Source of the DNA: JAICKM01 sp050998805
GTDB lineage: Bacteria; Chloroflexota; Chloroflexia; QHBQ01; JAICKM01
Reading direction: 5' to 3'
Assembly: GCA_050998805.1 (NCBI GenBank)
Contig: JBPCPV010000025.1
Span: 62,001 to 126,000, forward strand
DNA: 64,000 nt
The position numbers and the translations under genes were made by a program. This document shows positions 21,476 through 30,829 of this stretch, piece by piece (within the stretch, counting starts at the first letter, position 1; each line of letters opens with the position of its first letter). The notes under the pieces were generated by a model. The model had not been told where the DNA came from. It did not search any database and worked only from the letters and a program-made list of their open reading frames with translations.

Positions 21476-22714
21476 GAGGCGCAGCATCTCGTCAGCTACG
21501 CGGTCGGTGCGGAAGCTCCCGGAGGCGCGGAGGGCGGAGGCGGCGACCGCCAGCCGATGCGCGGGGTCGAGGAGGAGGGCGCTGATCGCCTCGGCGAGGG
21601 CGGCGGGAGAGCGCGGCGGCACGGCTATGCAGGCACCCAACGGGGCGAGGTAGGCGGCGATCCCGGTCGACTCGCTGACCACGACAGGGGTGCCGACGAC
21701 CGTCGCCTCGAGCGTCACCCGGTTCATCGCCTCGACGACAGACGGTATGCAGACAACTTCCGCCGCCGCGAGGTGGTCGCGCACATCGGGCCGGGGCAGC
21801 CTGCCGGTGAAGGTCAGTTGGTCGCCCACGCCGAGCGCATCGGCGCGCCCCTGTAGGAAGCCCTGGAAGTCGCCGTAGTGTTCGGTGCCACGCGACGGGC
21901 CGCAGAGCCAGAGTCGGGGACGGCTTGCGGTGAGCGCATTCATCGCGGGCAGAGCCTCCACCAGGTACTCCAGCCCCTTGAAGGGGTGCAGCCGCCCGAC
22001 GAACATCACCCAGCCCCTGCCCGCCTCCTCCGCCGGGTCGAGACCGTAGCGCGCGGTCAGCCGCGCCCGCGCCGCCGCTTTGTACTCCGCCAACGGGATC
22101 TCCGGCGGCAGGTAGGCCAGAGTCTCGATGGCCCGTGGCACCGTGATCACTCGACCGGCGTCGGCCCCGAGCGCGGTCACGTAGCCCGCGAGGTGCGGCG
22201 AGATCACCCGCACGGCGGCGGCGTCCCGCAGAGTGGAGGCGACAAGGCGGCGGGGCAGCCGGAACCGCCGGAAACCGTAGTCGTGCGCGGGCAGCGAGAT
22301 CACGTCGGCGCCCTGGATGTTGACGACCACCGGCGGCCTGCGTCCGCGCGTCGCCATCATCACCGCCGCGCCGAACGGGTATGCCGCCTCCGCATGTATC
22401 AGGTCGTAGGTCTCCCTCGCATAGAACCGCCGCGCCGCCGCCACCAACTCCAGAAAGTGCTCATAGTGGAACAGCCGCCCGCTCGCCAGCCGCATCACGC
22501 GCAACGCCGCGCCTCCGCCGGCCTTCGTGTTGATCTCCCAAACAGGAACGGTGTGGATCTCCGTCCGCCGCAGAGCCGGTGCGCCGGGTTCCGAGACGAG
22601 GGTCAGCACCTCAACGTCCACGCCGCGCGCACGCAACGCCTGGATCACCTCCTCATGGTGCCCATTGCCCATCAGGTCGCTGCTGTAGGAGCCGATCAGG
22701 TAGCTTAGACGCAT
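21449..22714 (-). CDS. GT4 family glycosyltransferase
   Basis: 421 residues, GT-B fold. The N-terminal acceptor half begins MRLSYLIGSYSSDLMGNGHH. The C-terminal donor half has MFVGRLHPFKGLEYLVEALP, LWLCGPSRGTEHYGDFQ and the ExxE-type motif CIPSVVEAMNRVTLEATVVG. It uses a nucleotide sugar to build glycolipid or polysaccharide. Upstream sequence is heptamer repeat without a ribosome site, so the start is by homology only. The last codons (LRLYRNVVRSA) run into repeat DNA. The other GT4 gene at 24049 is similar in layout. Confidence 0.85.
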   Translation of the reverse strand: MRLSYLIGSYSSDLMGNGHHEEVIQALRARGVDVEVLTLVSEPGAPALRRTEIHTVPVWEINTKAGGGAALRVMRLASGRLFHYEHFLELVAAARRFYARETYDLIHAEAAYPFGAAVMMATRGRRPPVVVNIQGADVISLPAHDYGFRRFRLPRRLVASTLRDAAAVRVISPHLAGYVTALGADAGRVITVPRAIETLAYLPPEIPLAEYKAAARARLTARYGLDPAEEAGRGWVMFVGRLHPFKGLEYLVEALPAMNALTASRPRLWLCGPSRGTEHYGDFQGFLQGRADALGVGDQLTFTGRLPRPDVRDHLAAAEVVCIPSVVEAMNRVTLEATVVGTPVVVSESTGIAAYLAPLGACIAVPPRSPAALAEAISALLLDPAHRLAVAASALRASGSFRTDRVADEMLRLYRNVVRSA

Positions 22715-22766
22715 AGTTGTTAGTGGTTGGTGGTTGGTGACGGGATTTGAGCGACGGCGGAGGCGC

Positions 22767-23861
22767 TCAACGGCATGGCCCGCTGTCGCACTGGATCCAC
22801 TGGTCTGAGTTCACAATCTGGTCGATTCTTTCTTGCAGTATGTCCAGCCGGTCAGGTTCCGGGCCGTAGTCCTTTATGGTCTTACTTTGCCCGTCCAATT
22901 GCACGCTCAACGAGTACGTCGGGATGTCATTCCCATCAACGATATACGAGTCTTTTAGATTGAAGAAGCCGGCTTTGCGAACTTCGCGGACGATTTCCAG
23001 CAATGTGGGCGTGGTCAGCGTTTCCGTTGCCTTGCCTTTGACCCTCGTATGGCTGTAGCCCTCGAACGTCACGGCACCGAGTTCGTCGATCGTCAGGGTG
23101 TAGTCTGGGCAGAAGCCGTAACACACTGTGCGCGTCAAGACGACACGCAATCCCTGTAGATCGGCCTCGCTGGGAGCCGGGAGAACAGGGTCGTCTTCCA
23201 GGAGGCGGAGCCGAGCATTCTTCACAGCCTCTATGTCGTCTACCAGCGCCAAGTCGCCACTGAAGGCGATACGCTGCCCGTATTTCATGCTGTTCGTTTG
23301 CGTTACGGGGACGGAGGGCAACATCATAACGCCTTCTTCAGAGAGAGAGTCGCCTACGCTGGCGGGTGGTGTTGTATACGGGTCGTTCATCACTAGGTAC
23401 ACACGTTTGACGCCCGGCATGAGCTTGTAGTCCTGCGCGTGCTCTACATCAAGATAGTAAAGCCAGCCGATCGATTCCTTGAGCCTGCACCTTGCGAGTT
23501 GTGCCGCGAATTCCTTATCGAACACAGGGGGATTCCCCTCAGCATCACGCCGTAGCGCGATCACCTCATAGTACGTGAGTTCTCCGCCCGCCTCGAAGGC
23601 TTTCCGCGCCCGTGCCAGGTCTACTACCGGAGTGGGCTGCGCTGTCGGAAACTGCCTGGCGAATACCGAGCCAGGCACCGGCGGCGTGCCAGGGGACTCA
23701 GCCGTTGCGGCCCCTGCCACAACGATGACACAGGCGAGGATCAACAGTGCAAGCGCGGCGCGCCGGCGGGGACTCTTCGCCGGATGTTCCGGGACCGGCT
23801 CTCCGGTATCTGGCGCGGGACGAGACCTATGCAGCAACGAGCGGAAAAACAAACTGGTCAT
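22767..23861 (-). CDS. Membrane-anchored DUF6438-like protein
   Basis: 364 residues. A basic N-terminus is followed by one membrane segment (ALALLILACVIVVAGAATA, about residues 35-53), so the rest is probably exported. The C-terminal part has LTRTVCYGFCPDYTLTIDELG and FEGYSHTRVKG, the pattern of DUF6438, whose role is unknown. The middle (YEVIALRRDAEGNPPVFD onward) is not recognised. The start has a GGAGAG site. No operon partner. Confidence 0.65.
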   Translation of the reverse strand: MTSLFFRSLLHRSRPAPDTGEPVPEHPAKSPRRRAALALLILACVIVVAGAATAESPGTPPVPGSVFARQFPTAQPTPVVDLARARKAFEAGGELTYYEVIALRRDAEGNPPVFDKEFAAQLARCRLKESIGWLYYLDVEHAQDYKLMPGVKRVYLVMNDPYTTPPASVGDSLSEEGVMMLPSVPVTQTNSMKYGQRIAFSGDLALVDDIEAVKNARLRLLEDDPVLPAPSEADLQGLRVVLTRTVCYGFCPDYTLTIDELGAVTFEGYSHTRVKGKATETLTTPTLLEIVREVRKAGFFNLKDSYIVDGNDIPTYSLSVQLDGQSKTIKDYGPEPDRLDILQERIDQIVNSDQWIQCDSGPCR

Positions 23862-23944
23862 CTTGATCTCTCCTCTCCCAAATCACTGTCATTCTGACTC
23901 TGTCTGGGCACTCCACAACACGACTTATTATACATCGGCTCCCA

Positions 23945-24050
23945 GAGATTCTTCGCTGTGCTCAGAATGACAGTGGGCGTTGAGAACGACGGTGAAGTGG
24001 TATATGCGCCATTACTAACACTAACCACTAACCACCAACCACTAACCACT
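23945..24050. repeat. Hairpin repeat copy 3 and CACTAAC/CAACCAC heptamers
   Basis: The 29-bp hairpin repeat covers 23945-23973, with an inverted partial copy at 23886-23900. ACTAACC-type units (a GTGGTTA variant) run 24008-24050 to the end of the GT4 gene. Confidence 0.78.
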
Positions 24051-25293
24051 AATACGCGCACACCTCACGATACACCGCCTCCAACTCCGTCACTAGGTGC
24101 GCTTCATCGTAGCGGGTCGCCGCGACATGCCGCCCGCCCGCGACCAGTGCCGACCGCAGCTCCGGCTCACGCAGGAGGCGGATGACGGCGGCGGCGAGGC
24201 CGCCGGGGTCTTCCGGCGGGGCGAGCAGACCGTTGGTGCCCGACGCGATCATTTCGCGCACCACGGGGATGTCGGTCGAGATCACGGGGCATCCGGCGAC
24301 CATCGCCTCGAGCGGCGGCAGGCCGAACGACTCGTAGCGCGTTGGGTAGACCAGGCAGGCCGCGCGGCGGAGAAGGCGGACTTTGGCCGCCTCGCTCACC
24401 TGGCCGATCATCACGAGTGCGCCGCGGCTGCCGTTCGCATCGCATATCGCCTTGAGTTCGGCGGCGTGGGCGGGATTCTGGCCGACGAACACGAAGCGCG
24501 CCTGCGGGCAGGCCGCCAGCACAGCAGGCATCGCCCGCGCCAGCAGGTCGTAGCCCTTGCGGACCTTGAGCTGCCCGATGAACAATACCAGCGGCGCACC
24601 GGCGGGCACCGGCAACACAGGGTCAGCGGCCTCGCCCGGCTCCGGCGCATCGGGGATGCTGCGGATGAAGTCGGCGTCAACCCAGAGTGGGATGCGGCGG
24701 ATACGCTCGGCGGGCACGCCCATCTTCTCAAGCAGATCGGCCTCGTGCTCCGAGAGGGCGATCACCCGGTCGGCGAGGTGGAGCGGTGCGTGCATCCGGT
24801 AGTTCTGCCAGGCGCGTTGGGGGCGGCGCTCGCGTATCAGCGCTCGCAGCAGGCCCGCCGGCGTGTAGGCAAGTCGGTCGTAATGCACCCTCCCGACGTA
24901 GGGCCGCTCCCGGTCGTCCACCAGGTAGGGGTCGTGGAAGGGGCCGACGACCGTGAAGACCAGGGGCACGTTGTGCCGCCCCGCCCAGGCCGCCGTATCG
25001 TAGTTGAGCGCATTCCGCAGGTGCCAGAGGTGGATCACCTGCGGCTTGCCGGTCGCCAGCGCCGACGCCATATCGGGGGCGCGCCACCAGCGGTCGAAGC
25101 CGACCCGCCGCACGGCCACGCCGTCAATCGTCTCTTTTGCGTGGCCAATGATCGGCGAGCCAGCCTCGAAGTAGGTCACAGCACGTACAGGATGTCCCCG
25201 GCCTACCAAGGCGCGGGCCTGCACCGCCTCCGGCCAGTGCCGGAACCCCTCGGTGATCCCAGTCGTGGTAACAAAGCTGACACGCATCGGCAT
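24049..25293 (-). CDS. GT4 family glycosyltransferase
   Basis: 414 residues. Donor domain motifs are LVLFIGQLKVRKGYDLLARA, FVFVGQNPAHAAEL and YPTRYESFGLPPLEAMVAGCP with the EX7E pair. The acceptor half contains HLWHLRNALNYDTAAWAGRH. The extended -10 lies 8 nt before the ATG, so the message is nearly leaderless. The substrate is unknown; with the GT4 at 21449 and two ABC-2 exporters nearby it may serve envelope glycan synthesis, which is speculative. Confidence 0.85.
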   Translation of the reverse strand: MPMRVSFVTTTGITEGFRHWPEAVQARALVGRGHPVRAVTYFEAGSPIIGHAKETIDGVAVRRVGFDRWWRAPDMASALATGKPQVIHLWHLRNALNYDTAAWAGRHNVPLVFTVVGPFHDPYLVDDRERPYVGRVHYDRLAYTPAGLLRALIRERRPQRAWQNYRMHAPLHLADRVIALSEHEADLLEKMGVPAERIRRIPLWVDADFIRSIPDAPEPGEAADPVLPVPAGAPLVLFIGQLKVRKGYDLLARAMPAVLAACPQARFVFVGQNPAHAAELKAICDANGSRGALVMIGQVSEAAKVRLLRRAACLVYPTRYESFGLPPLEAMVAGCPVISTDIPVVREMIASGTNGLLAPPEDPGGLAAAVIRLLREPELRSALVAGGRHVAATRYDEAHLVTELEAVYREVCAY

Positions 25294-25301
25294 AACGGGG
25301 C

Positions 25302-25330
25302 ATTATACCATGTGAGCGGTCAGCCGTCAG
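25302..25330 (-). promoter_or_regulatory. Extended -10 promoter for the GT4 gene
   Basis: CTGACG, 17-nt spacer, TGGTATAAT; the ATG begins 9 nt after the -10. Confidence 0.65.
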
Positions 25331-25332
25331 TC

Positions 25333-25361
25333 GAGATCCTTCGCTGCGCTCAGAATGACAG
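25333..25361. repeat. Dispersed hairpin repeat, copy 4
   Basis: GAGATCCTTCGCTGCGCTCAG followed by AATGACAG; one base differs from copy 2. It lies between the divergent GT4 and mntR-type genes. Confidence 0.85.
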
Positions 25362-25383
25362 TTTGTTTAGGTTGTACGATCTC

Positions 25384-25412
25384 TTGACATTTCGTGTGGT
25401 TTGTGGTATTAT
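25384..25412 (+). promoter_or_regulatory. Promoter of the DtxR-type regulator operon
   Basis: TTGACA, 17-nt spacer, TATTAT. Confidence 0.85.
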
Positions 25413-25428
25413 TTAGGTGGCTCTAAAT
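25411..25428. promoter_or_regulatory. Probable DtxR/MntR operator overlapping the transcription start
   Basis: ATTTAG-GTGGCT-CTAAAT: 6-bp perfect arms with a TTTAGG...CTAAA core like known DtxR/MntR boxes. It starts within the -10 and covers +1, so metal-loaded regulator would block its own operon. Confidence 0.7.
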
Positions 25429-25462
25429 TCTGGGCCACGAGTATGACAGAAAGGGCTTTCGT

Positions 25463-26146
25463 ATGACCAGCGCAACGGTTGAAGATTATCTAAAAACGAT
25501 CTACCAGCTCCAGCAGGAGGCACAGGCGGCGTGCTGCGGGCCGGACTGCGGGGAAGTGCCCGTCAGCACGTCGGCGCTGGCCGAGCGGCTGAACCTCGCC
25601 CCGGCCTCGATAACGAGCATGATGGGCAGGCTCGCACAGGTGGAGCTCGCGGTTTACACGCCATACCAGGGCGTGAGGCTGACGCCGCACGGCGAGAAGA
25701 TGGCGCTCCACGTCATACGCCGCCACCGCCTGCTCGAACTCTACCTGGCCGAAAAGCTCGGCCTCGGCTGGGACCAGGTCCACGAGGAAGCGGAGCGCCT
25801 CGAACATCACATCAGCCCCCTCCTCGAAGAGCACATCACGGCGGCGCTCGGCAACCCGCAAACCGACCCGCACGGCCACCCGATCCCGACAGTCGAGGGC
25901 CAACTCCCCGCAGAGGAAGGCACGCGCCTGGACCTCTTGCCCATCGAGCAGCTGGCCGTCATCCGGAGCGTCGGCGACGATAATCCTGAGCTGCTGCGCT
26001 ACCTGGCTGCGCGCGGCATGTATCCCGGCACCGGCCTCGTAATCACCGAGCGCGAACCCTTCGGCGGCTCCCTCCACGTCCGCGTCGGCACCCAAGAAGT
26101 CACCCTTAGCGTCGCCGCCGCAGGCAGAATACTCGTGACGATATGA
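25463..26146 (+). CDS. DtxR/MntR family metal-dependent repressor
   Basis: 227 residues, three domains. A winged helix (residues 1-75, VEDYLKTIYQL and LAERLNLAPASITSMMGRL) is followed by the metal-binding dimerisation domain (LLELYLAEKLGLGWDQVHEEAERLEHH with H and E ligands). A C-terminal SH3-like FeoA domain completes it. An insert CCGPDCGEVP in the wing adds a Cys pair not usual for the family. It overlaps mntH by 4 bp (ATGA) and is preceded by a palindromic operator, so it most likely represses itself and the transporter when Mn(II) or Fe(II) is sufficient. Confidence 0.9.
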   Translation: MTSATVEDYLKTIYQLQQEAQAACCGPDCGEVPVSTSALAERLNLAPASITSMMGRLAQVELAVYTPYQGVRLTPHGEKMALHVIRRHRLLELYLAEKLGLGWDQVHEEAERLEHHISPLLEEHITAALGNPQTDPHGHPIPTVEGQLPAEEGTRLDLLPIEQLAVIRSVGDDNPELLRYLAARGMYPGTGLVITEREPFGGSLHVRVGTQEVTLSVAAAGRILVTI

Positions 26147-27492
26147 CACTTCTAGAGGTAAAACAGAAAGTAGCTGGGCTCGCTTGGCGCGAGACAGCGG
26201 GGCCAAGCCTGCCTGAGATACACGGCAGCGTTGCTATACCTGTGGGGGGAGCGCCCTGGCGGCGCTATATGGCCTTTGTCGGCCCCGGCTTCATGGTCGC
26301 CGTCGGCTATATGGACCCCGGCAACTGGGCGACCGACCTCGCGGGCGGGGCGCAGTTCGGCTATTTGCTGCTCTCGGTCATACTGATCTCGAACTTCCTA
26401 GCCATACTTCTACAGACTCTCTCCGTGCGGCTCGGCATCGCCACCGGGCGCGACCTCGCGCAGGCTTGCCGCGACGCTTACTCCAGGCCGGTCAGCCTCT
26501 TCCTCTGGGTCGGCTGCGAAATCGCGATTATCGCCTGCGACCTGGCCGAAGTTATCGGCTCGGCGATCGCGCTCAAGCTGCTCTTCGGGCTGCCGCTCAT
26601 CGCCGGCATCATATTCACCGCCGCAGACGTGATGGTGATCCTGTTCTTGCAAAACCGAGGCTTCCGCTACATCGAGGCGCTGGTCATAACGCTGATCGGC
26701 GTGGTCGGCATCTGCTTCGGCGCCGAGCTGCTCTTGTCGAGGCCGAGTTTGGCTGGCATCTTCGCGGGCTTCCTCCCGCAGTCACAGGTCGTGTTCAACC
26801 CGCACGCGCTCTTCATCGCCATCGGCATCCTCGGCGCGACCGTCATGCCCCACAACCTCTACCTCCACTCGGCCATCGTGCAGACGCGGGACTACGACCG
26901 CAGCAGCCTGCCGGCGAAGCGCGAGGCGATCAAGAACGGCACAATCGAGTCGAGCGTCGCGCTGATGCTCGCCCTCTTTGTGAACGCGGCGATCCTGATC
27001 ATGGCCGCGACCACCTTCCACGGCACGGCGCACGAGGCCGTGGCAGGCATCGAGGAAGCCTTCCAGCTGCTGACGCCGCTGCTCGGCACTTCCCTCGCCG
27101 GAGTGCTGTTCGCGGTCGCGCTGCTCGCCTCCGGCCAGAACTCGACGCTGACCGGCACGCTCGCTGGGCAGATCGTGATGGAGGGCTTCCTGCAACTCCG
27201 GCTCGCGCCCTGGCTGCGGCGGCTGATCACGCGGGGGCTGGCGATCCTGCCTGCGCTTGGCGTGGTCCTGCTCTCCGGCGAGGGTGCGGTGAACAGCCTG
27301 CTGATCCTCTCACAGGTGGTGCTGAGTATGCAGCTGTCGTTCGCGGTCTTCCCGCTGCTCCAGTTCACAAGCGACCGGCGCAAGATGGGCGAGTTCGTCA
27401 ATCCGCCCTGGCTGAAGGCCGTCGGCTGGACCGTGGGGGTGCTGATAGCGGGTGCCAACCTCTACCTGCTCTGGCGGCAGATCGCGGGCTAG
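26143..27492 (+). CDS. mntH: NRAMP family divalent metal transporter
   Basis: 449 residues, eleven membrane segments, proton-driven Mn(II)/Fe(II) uptake. The metal-site motifs are present: DPGNWATD in helix 1 and MPHNLYLHS in helix 6. GQNSTLTGTLAGQIVMEGF follows. It is translationally coupled to the upstream DtxR-type repressor, which supports manganese or iron as substrate. No terminator was seen; GCGGAGT heptamers follow the stop directly. Confidence 0.93.
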   Translation: MTLLEVKQKVAGLAWRETAGPSLPEIHGSVAIPVGGAPWRRYMAFVGPGFMVAVGYMDPGNWATDLAGGAQFGYLLLSVILISNFLAILLQTLSVRLGIATGRDLAQACRDAYSRPVSLFLWVGCEIAIIACDLAEVIGSAIALKLLFGLPLIAGIIFTAADVMVILFLQNRGFRYIEALVITLIGVVGICFGAELLLSRPSLAGIFAGFLPQSQVVFNPHALFIAIGILGATVMPHNLYLHSAIVQTRDYDRSSLPAKREAIKNGTIESSVALMLALFVNAAILIMAATTFHGTAHEAVAGIEEAFQLLTPLLGTSLAGVLFAVALLASGQNSTLTGTLAGQIVMEGFLQLRLAPWLRRLITRGLAILPALGVVLLSGEGAVNSLLILSQVVLSMQLSFAVFPLLQFTSDRRKMGEFVNPPWLKAVGWTVGVLIAGANLYLLWRQIAG

Positions 27493-27528
27493 CGAGTGCG
27501 GAGTGCGGAGTGCGGAGTGCGGAGTGCG
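27491..27528. repeat. GCGGAGT heptamer tandem repeat
   Basis: Four perfect copies of GCGGAGT plus flanking partial units. Confidence 0.88.
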
Positions 27529-27561
27529 TGGGACATGGTGCGGGGAGAGGGTGGTTGAGGT

Positions 27562-28197
27562 ATGACTGGTCATGGACAAGAGCACGGCCGGCGCGGTTTG
27601 AGTGAGGCCGACTTGGACCCCGATCCATTCGTGCAGTTCCGACGGTGGATGGACGATGCAGTCGCGGCAGAACTGCCGTTGCCGAACGCGATGACGCTAG
27701 CGACGGCAGGCAGCGATGGGCGGCCTGCTGCGCGCATGGTGCTGCTGCGCGGCTTCGACGAGCGGGGCTTCGTCTTCTACACGAATTATGACGGCGACAA
27801 GGCGGCGCAACTCGGCGTGAACCCGTGGACCGCGCTTGTTTTCTACTGGGAACCGCACGAGCGCCAGGTGCGCGTGGTGGGGAGCGTCTCCCGCGTCTCT
27901 GGGGCCGAGTCCGATGCCTACTTTGCCGGCCGCCCACGCGAGAGCCAGATCGGGGCTTGGGCATCGCCACAGAGCGATCCGATCAGGGACCGCGCCGAAC
28001 TCGAGGAGCGGGTGCGCGCGGTCGAGGCACGCTACCCGGCGGGCGAGCCGATCCCGCGCCCGCCCCACTGGGGCGGCTATCTCGTGACGCCTGACGAGTT
28101 CGAGTTCTGGCAGGGCCGTCCAGGCCGCCTCCACGACAGGTTCCACTACGAACGGACCGCGGGCGGACTCTGGGTAATCGAGCGCCTCGCGCCGTAG
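27562..28197 (+). CDS. pdxH: Pyridoxamine 5'-phosphate oxidase
   Basis: 211 residues. An FMN enzyme that makes pyridoxal 5'-phosphate from PNP or PMP. Motifs in order are DPFVQFRRWMDDA, NAMTLATAGSDGRPAARMVLLRG, FVFYTNYDGDKAAQL, SRPRESQIGAW-like GRPRESQIGAWAS, PHWGGYLVTPDEFEFWQGR and LHDRF. All FMN and substrate residues are where expected and length is normal. It stands alone; upstream is repeat DNA with a GAGGT ribosome site. Confidence 0.95.
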   Translation: MTGHGQEHGRRGLSEADLDPDPFVQFRRWMDDAVAAELPLPNAMTLATAGSDGRPAARMVLLRGFDERGFVFYTNYDGDKAAQLGVNPWTALVFYWEPHERQVRVVGSVSRVSGAESDAYFAGRPRESQIGAWASPQSDPIRDRAELEERVRAVEARYPAGEPIPRPPHWGGYLVTPDEFEFWQGRPGRLHDRFHYERTAGGLWVIERLAP

Positions 28198-28210
28198 CTT
28201 CCCCAAAATC

Positions 28211-29857
28211 TCACTGCTTCGCAAGATCGCGGCGTTGGAAGCCGGCCAGGCTAGCTCCGGCCAGCAGCAGCGTGGCGGCAACCAGCGCAGCCATGTTACC
28301 CCACGCCACGCCCTGGAGCATCGGGTGTCCATAGAGGTAATAGATCGACAGGTCGCGCACCGCCTCCGGCCAACTGAAGATCTCGGCGAAGAGGAAGAGG
28401 ACGAACATTACAGCGATCGCCGCGCCGGTGATCGCAGGCGCGCCGCCGGGCCGCTTCAGCCAGGTCGCGATCGCGAGGCCGAAGGCCAGTACCACCAGCG
28501 TGACTATGCCCGCGCTGAATAGTGTCGCGAGCACCCGCCCGGCCTCCACAGGTGTGTTGCTGATCGTCGAGGCCAACAGGATGCCCCCGCCCAACAGCGC
28601 CAACACGCCGATCAGGCTGCAAATAACGGCCGCGTAGCGGGCCAGCAGGATCTGGGGGCGCGGCAACGGCTCGGCCACCAGCAACTCCATGCGGCCGCTC
28701 TCTTCTTCGCCGCTCCAAACCGATAGCTGGAGCAGCGCAAAGAAACTCAGCACGATGGGCAGATCGAAAAGAACCCCGTCGAGGTAGCCCTCCGTGGTGG
28801 AGAAGTTCACCATCACCGCGCTGAGCGCGGGTATATTCTTGATCACGTCCTGGATCGGCGCGAGCACCTCATTCGCCACGCTGACCATCAGCGCGCCGTA
28901 AGCGGCCAGCGCCAGCCCCCAGCCGAGCGTCGCTCCAAGCAGGTCGCGCAGATTCTTGGCGAAGATCGAGCCGAGCAGCGCCACGCCTCCTCCACTTTCG
29001 GTCGCGCGGGAGCGGGCCGGCAGCAGCGGGAAGACAGCGCCCAGGTCGCGGCGGACGAACGTCCAGAGCGCCAGCCCGATCAAGATGACCGTCAGCGCCA
29101 CCAGCACCATCCAGGCGCTGTAGTCGAGCGACCGCCCGGGCACCAGCGGCTTGTTGACCGCGAAATAGTGGAAGGGTAAGACCCAGTCCAAGCCTCGCAG
29201 ATTGTCCAATCCCTCCACGAGATTGTCCACGATGTACGTTGCGAACATCAGGCCGCCGACGAGAGTCGAGGTCGTTCGCCGCGTCGCCAGCAACTGGCCG
29301 AAGAGCAGCGCCACCGCTCCCCAGAAGGCTGCCATCAGCCAGAGGCTAAACAGTTCGGCCAGGATGCGGTCAAGGGGAAGCGTTTCGCCAATGACGGCCA
29401 GCCCGCCCAGCAGGTCCGCGCCCATCAGCGCCAGGATCACCGCCAGGCCGAGGCCCAGCGCGCCCACCTTCTGCCAGAAGACGGCTACACGGCTGTGCGG
29501 GGTCGTCAGCAGGACGTCGAGCGCGCCCTGCTCGTCCTCGCCGCGGATCAGCCCGGCGGCGACGATCACCGCCCAGAGGCTGAAGAACACCGCGGCGATA
29601 GGTAGATAACGCACGCTGAGGAAGCCGCCCACGTTGTCAACCGGCACTACCTCGCCGTACAGAACGCTGAATGATTTCAGCAGCGAGGTGAGATCGGCGG
29701 CCTGCTGGGCGCGTTGGGCGGCGGTGCCGCTGTAGAGCGCCGGGAACGCCACGATAGCCGACGTTATGTACAGGACGGCGAACGCGACCATGCCGACGCT
29801 GCCCCAGCGGTTATCGCGTAGCGTCTTGAGGAAGATGTTACGCAACATGGCCCGCAT
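28211..29857 (-). CDS. ABC-2 exporter permease, double-length
   Basis: 548 residues with about twelve membrane segments in two halves, each resembling a six-helix ABC-2 permease (GEDEQGALDVLLTTP in the first, WSGEEESGRMELLVAEPLP in the second; both are the ExxSGTxELLL-type loop). One chain would therefore form the whole channel. The ATG at 29857 follows GGAGG-CAAAGG and overlaps the end of its ATPase gene. The substrate is unknown. Confidence 0.85.
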   Translation of the reverse strand: MRAMLRNIFLKTLRDNRWGSVGMVAFAVLYITSAIVAFPALYSGTAAQRAQQAADLTSLLKSFSVLYGEVVPVDNVGGFLSVRYLPIAAVFFSLWAVIVAAGLIRGEDEQGALDVLLTTPHSRVAVFWQKVGALGLGLAVILALMGADLLGGLAVIGETLPLDRILAELFSLWLMAAFWGAVALLFGQLLATRRTTSTLVGGLMFATYIVDNLVEGLDNLRGLDWVLPFHYFAVNKPLVPGRSLDYSAWMVLVALTVILIGLALWTFVRRDLGAVFPLLPARSRATESGGGVALLGSIFAKNLRDLLGATLGWGLALAAYGALMVSVANEVLAPIQDVIKNIPALSAVMVNFSTTEGYLDGVLFDLPIVLSFFALLQLSVWSGEEESGRMELLVAEPLPRPQILLARYAAVICSLIGVLALLGGGILLASTISNTPVEAGRVLATLFSAGIVTLVVLAFGLAIATWLKRPGGAPAITGAAIAVMFVLFLFAEIFSWPEAVRDLSIYYLYGHPMLQGVAWGNMAALVAATLLLAGASLAGFQRRDLAKQ

Positions 29858-30791
29858 CCTTTGCCTCCGGAGCCGCCTCAGCGGGACCGTAGTACGTCAG
29901 GAAGGCTTCTTCCAGCGTCGGCTCATGGCTGGTCAGACTGAGCACCGGATACCGCGCGGCCAGCTTGACCACCGGGTCGAGCGCGCCCCGCGCATCGAAG
30001 TGCAAGTGCTCATCTTGCGCCTGCACACCGCTCACCCCCGGCAGAGCCGCGAACGCCTGGGCCACTTCGCCATCCATCGGCCCGGCAAAGGCGATCTCGA
30101 CGCGGTACTGCTTCTCGGAGACGATCTCGCGCACGGAGCCGACGCGCACCAACTGGCCGCCGCGGATAATCCCGACGCGGTCGCAGATGTGCTCGACCTC
30201 GCTCAGAACGTGGGACGACAGGAAGGCCGTGGCCCCACGCGCCCGTAACTCGCCGACGATGCGATAGAACTCCTGCTGGTTCAGCGGGTCCAAGCCCGAA
30301 GTCGGCTCGTCGAGGATCAGCAGGCGCGGCTCGTGCATCAACGCCTGCACCAGGCCCACTTTCTGCTTATTGCCCTTCGAGTATTGGCCGAACTTGCGGC
30401 TCAGGTCGAGCTGCAGGCGCTCGGCCAGGGCCTCGATGTGCTTCGGGTCGACGCCGCCGCGAAGGTTGCCGAGATAGGTCAGGGTCTGGCGCCCGGTCAG
30501 GTTCGGCCACAAGGCCAACTCGCCGGGCAAGTAGCCGACCAGCGCCTTGACGGCAACGCTGTCGGCCTGCGCGTCTTTGCCGAACATCGCGGCCTGGCCC
30601 CGCGTGGGCCGGATCAAGTCCATCAGCACGCGAATCGTCGTCGTCTTGCCTGCGCCATTTGGGCCGAGAAAGCCGAAGATTTCGCCCTCGGCCACATCCA
30701 GGTCAAGGTCCAAGATCCCGAGCTGCGACCCATAGTATTTCGTCAGCTTGGCGGTGTGGATCGCCGCGACCGCGCTCGAAGATGCCACCAT
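29838..30791 (-). CDS. ABC-2 exporter ATP-binding protein
   Basis: 317 residues. Walker A GPNGAGKTTT, signature YSKGNKQKVGLVQALM, Walker B LLILDEPTSGLDPL and a switch SSHVLSEVEHICD. The C-terminal 100 residues form the usual regulatory region of drug/lipid exporters. Start ATG 30791 after AAAGGAGG. It overlaps the double permease by 20 bp, forming a two-gene exporter. Confidence 0.9.
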   Translation of the reverse strand: MVASSSAVAAIHTAKLTKYYGSQLGILDLDLDVAEGEIFGFLGPNGAGKTTTIRVLMDLIRPTRGQAAMFGKDAQADSVAVKALVGYLPGELALWPNLTGRQTLTYLGNLRGGVDPKHIEALAERLQLDLSRKFGQYSKGNKQKVGLVQALMHEPRLLILDEPTSGLDPLNQQEFYRIVGELRARGATAFLSSHVLSEVEHICDRVGIIRGGQLVRVGSVREIVSEKQYRVEIAFAGPMDGEVAQAFAALPGVSGVQAQDEHLHFDARGALDPVVKLAARYPVLSLTSHEPTLEEAFLTYYGPAEAAPEAKDAGHVA

Positions 30792-30829
30792 TGTGTCTCG
30801 TGCCTCCTTTCAAGTATTGGGCGCCAATG

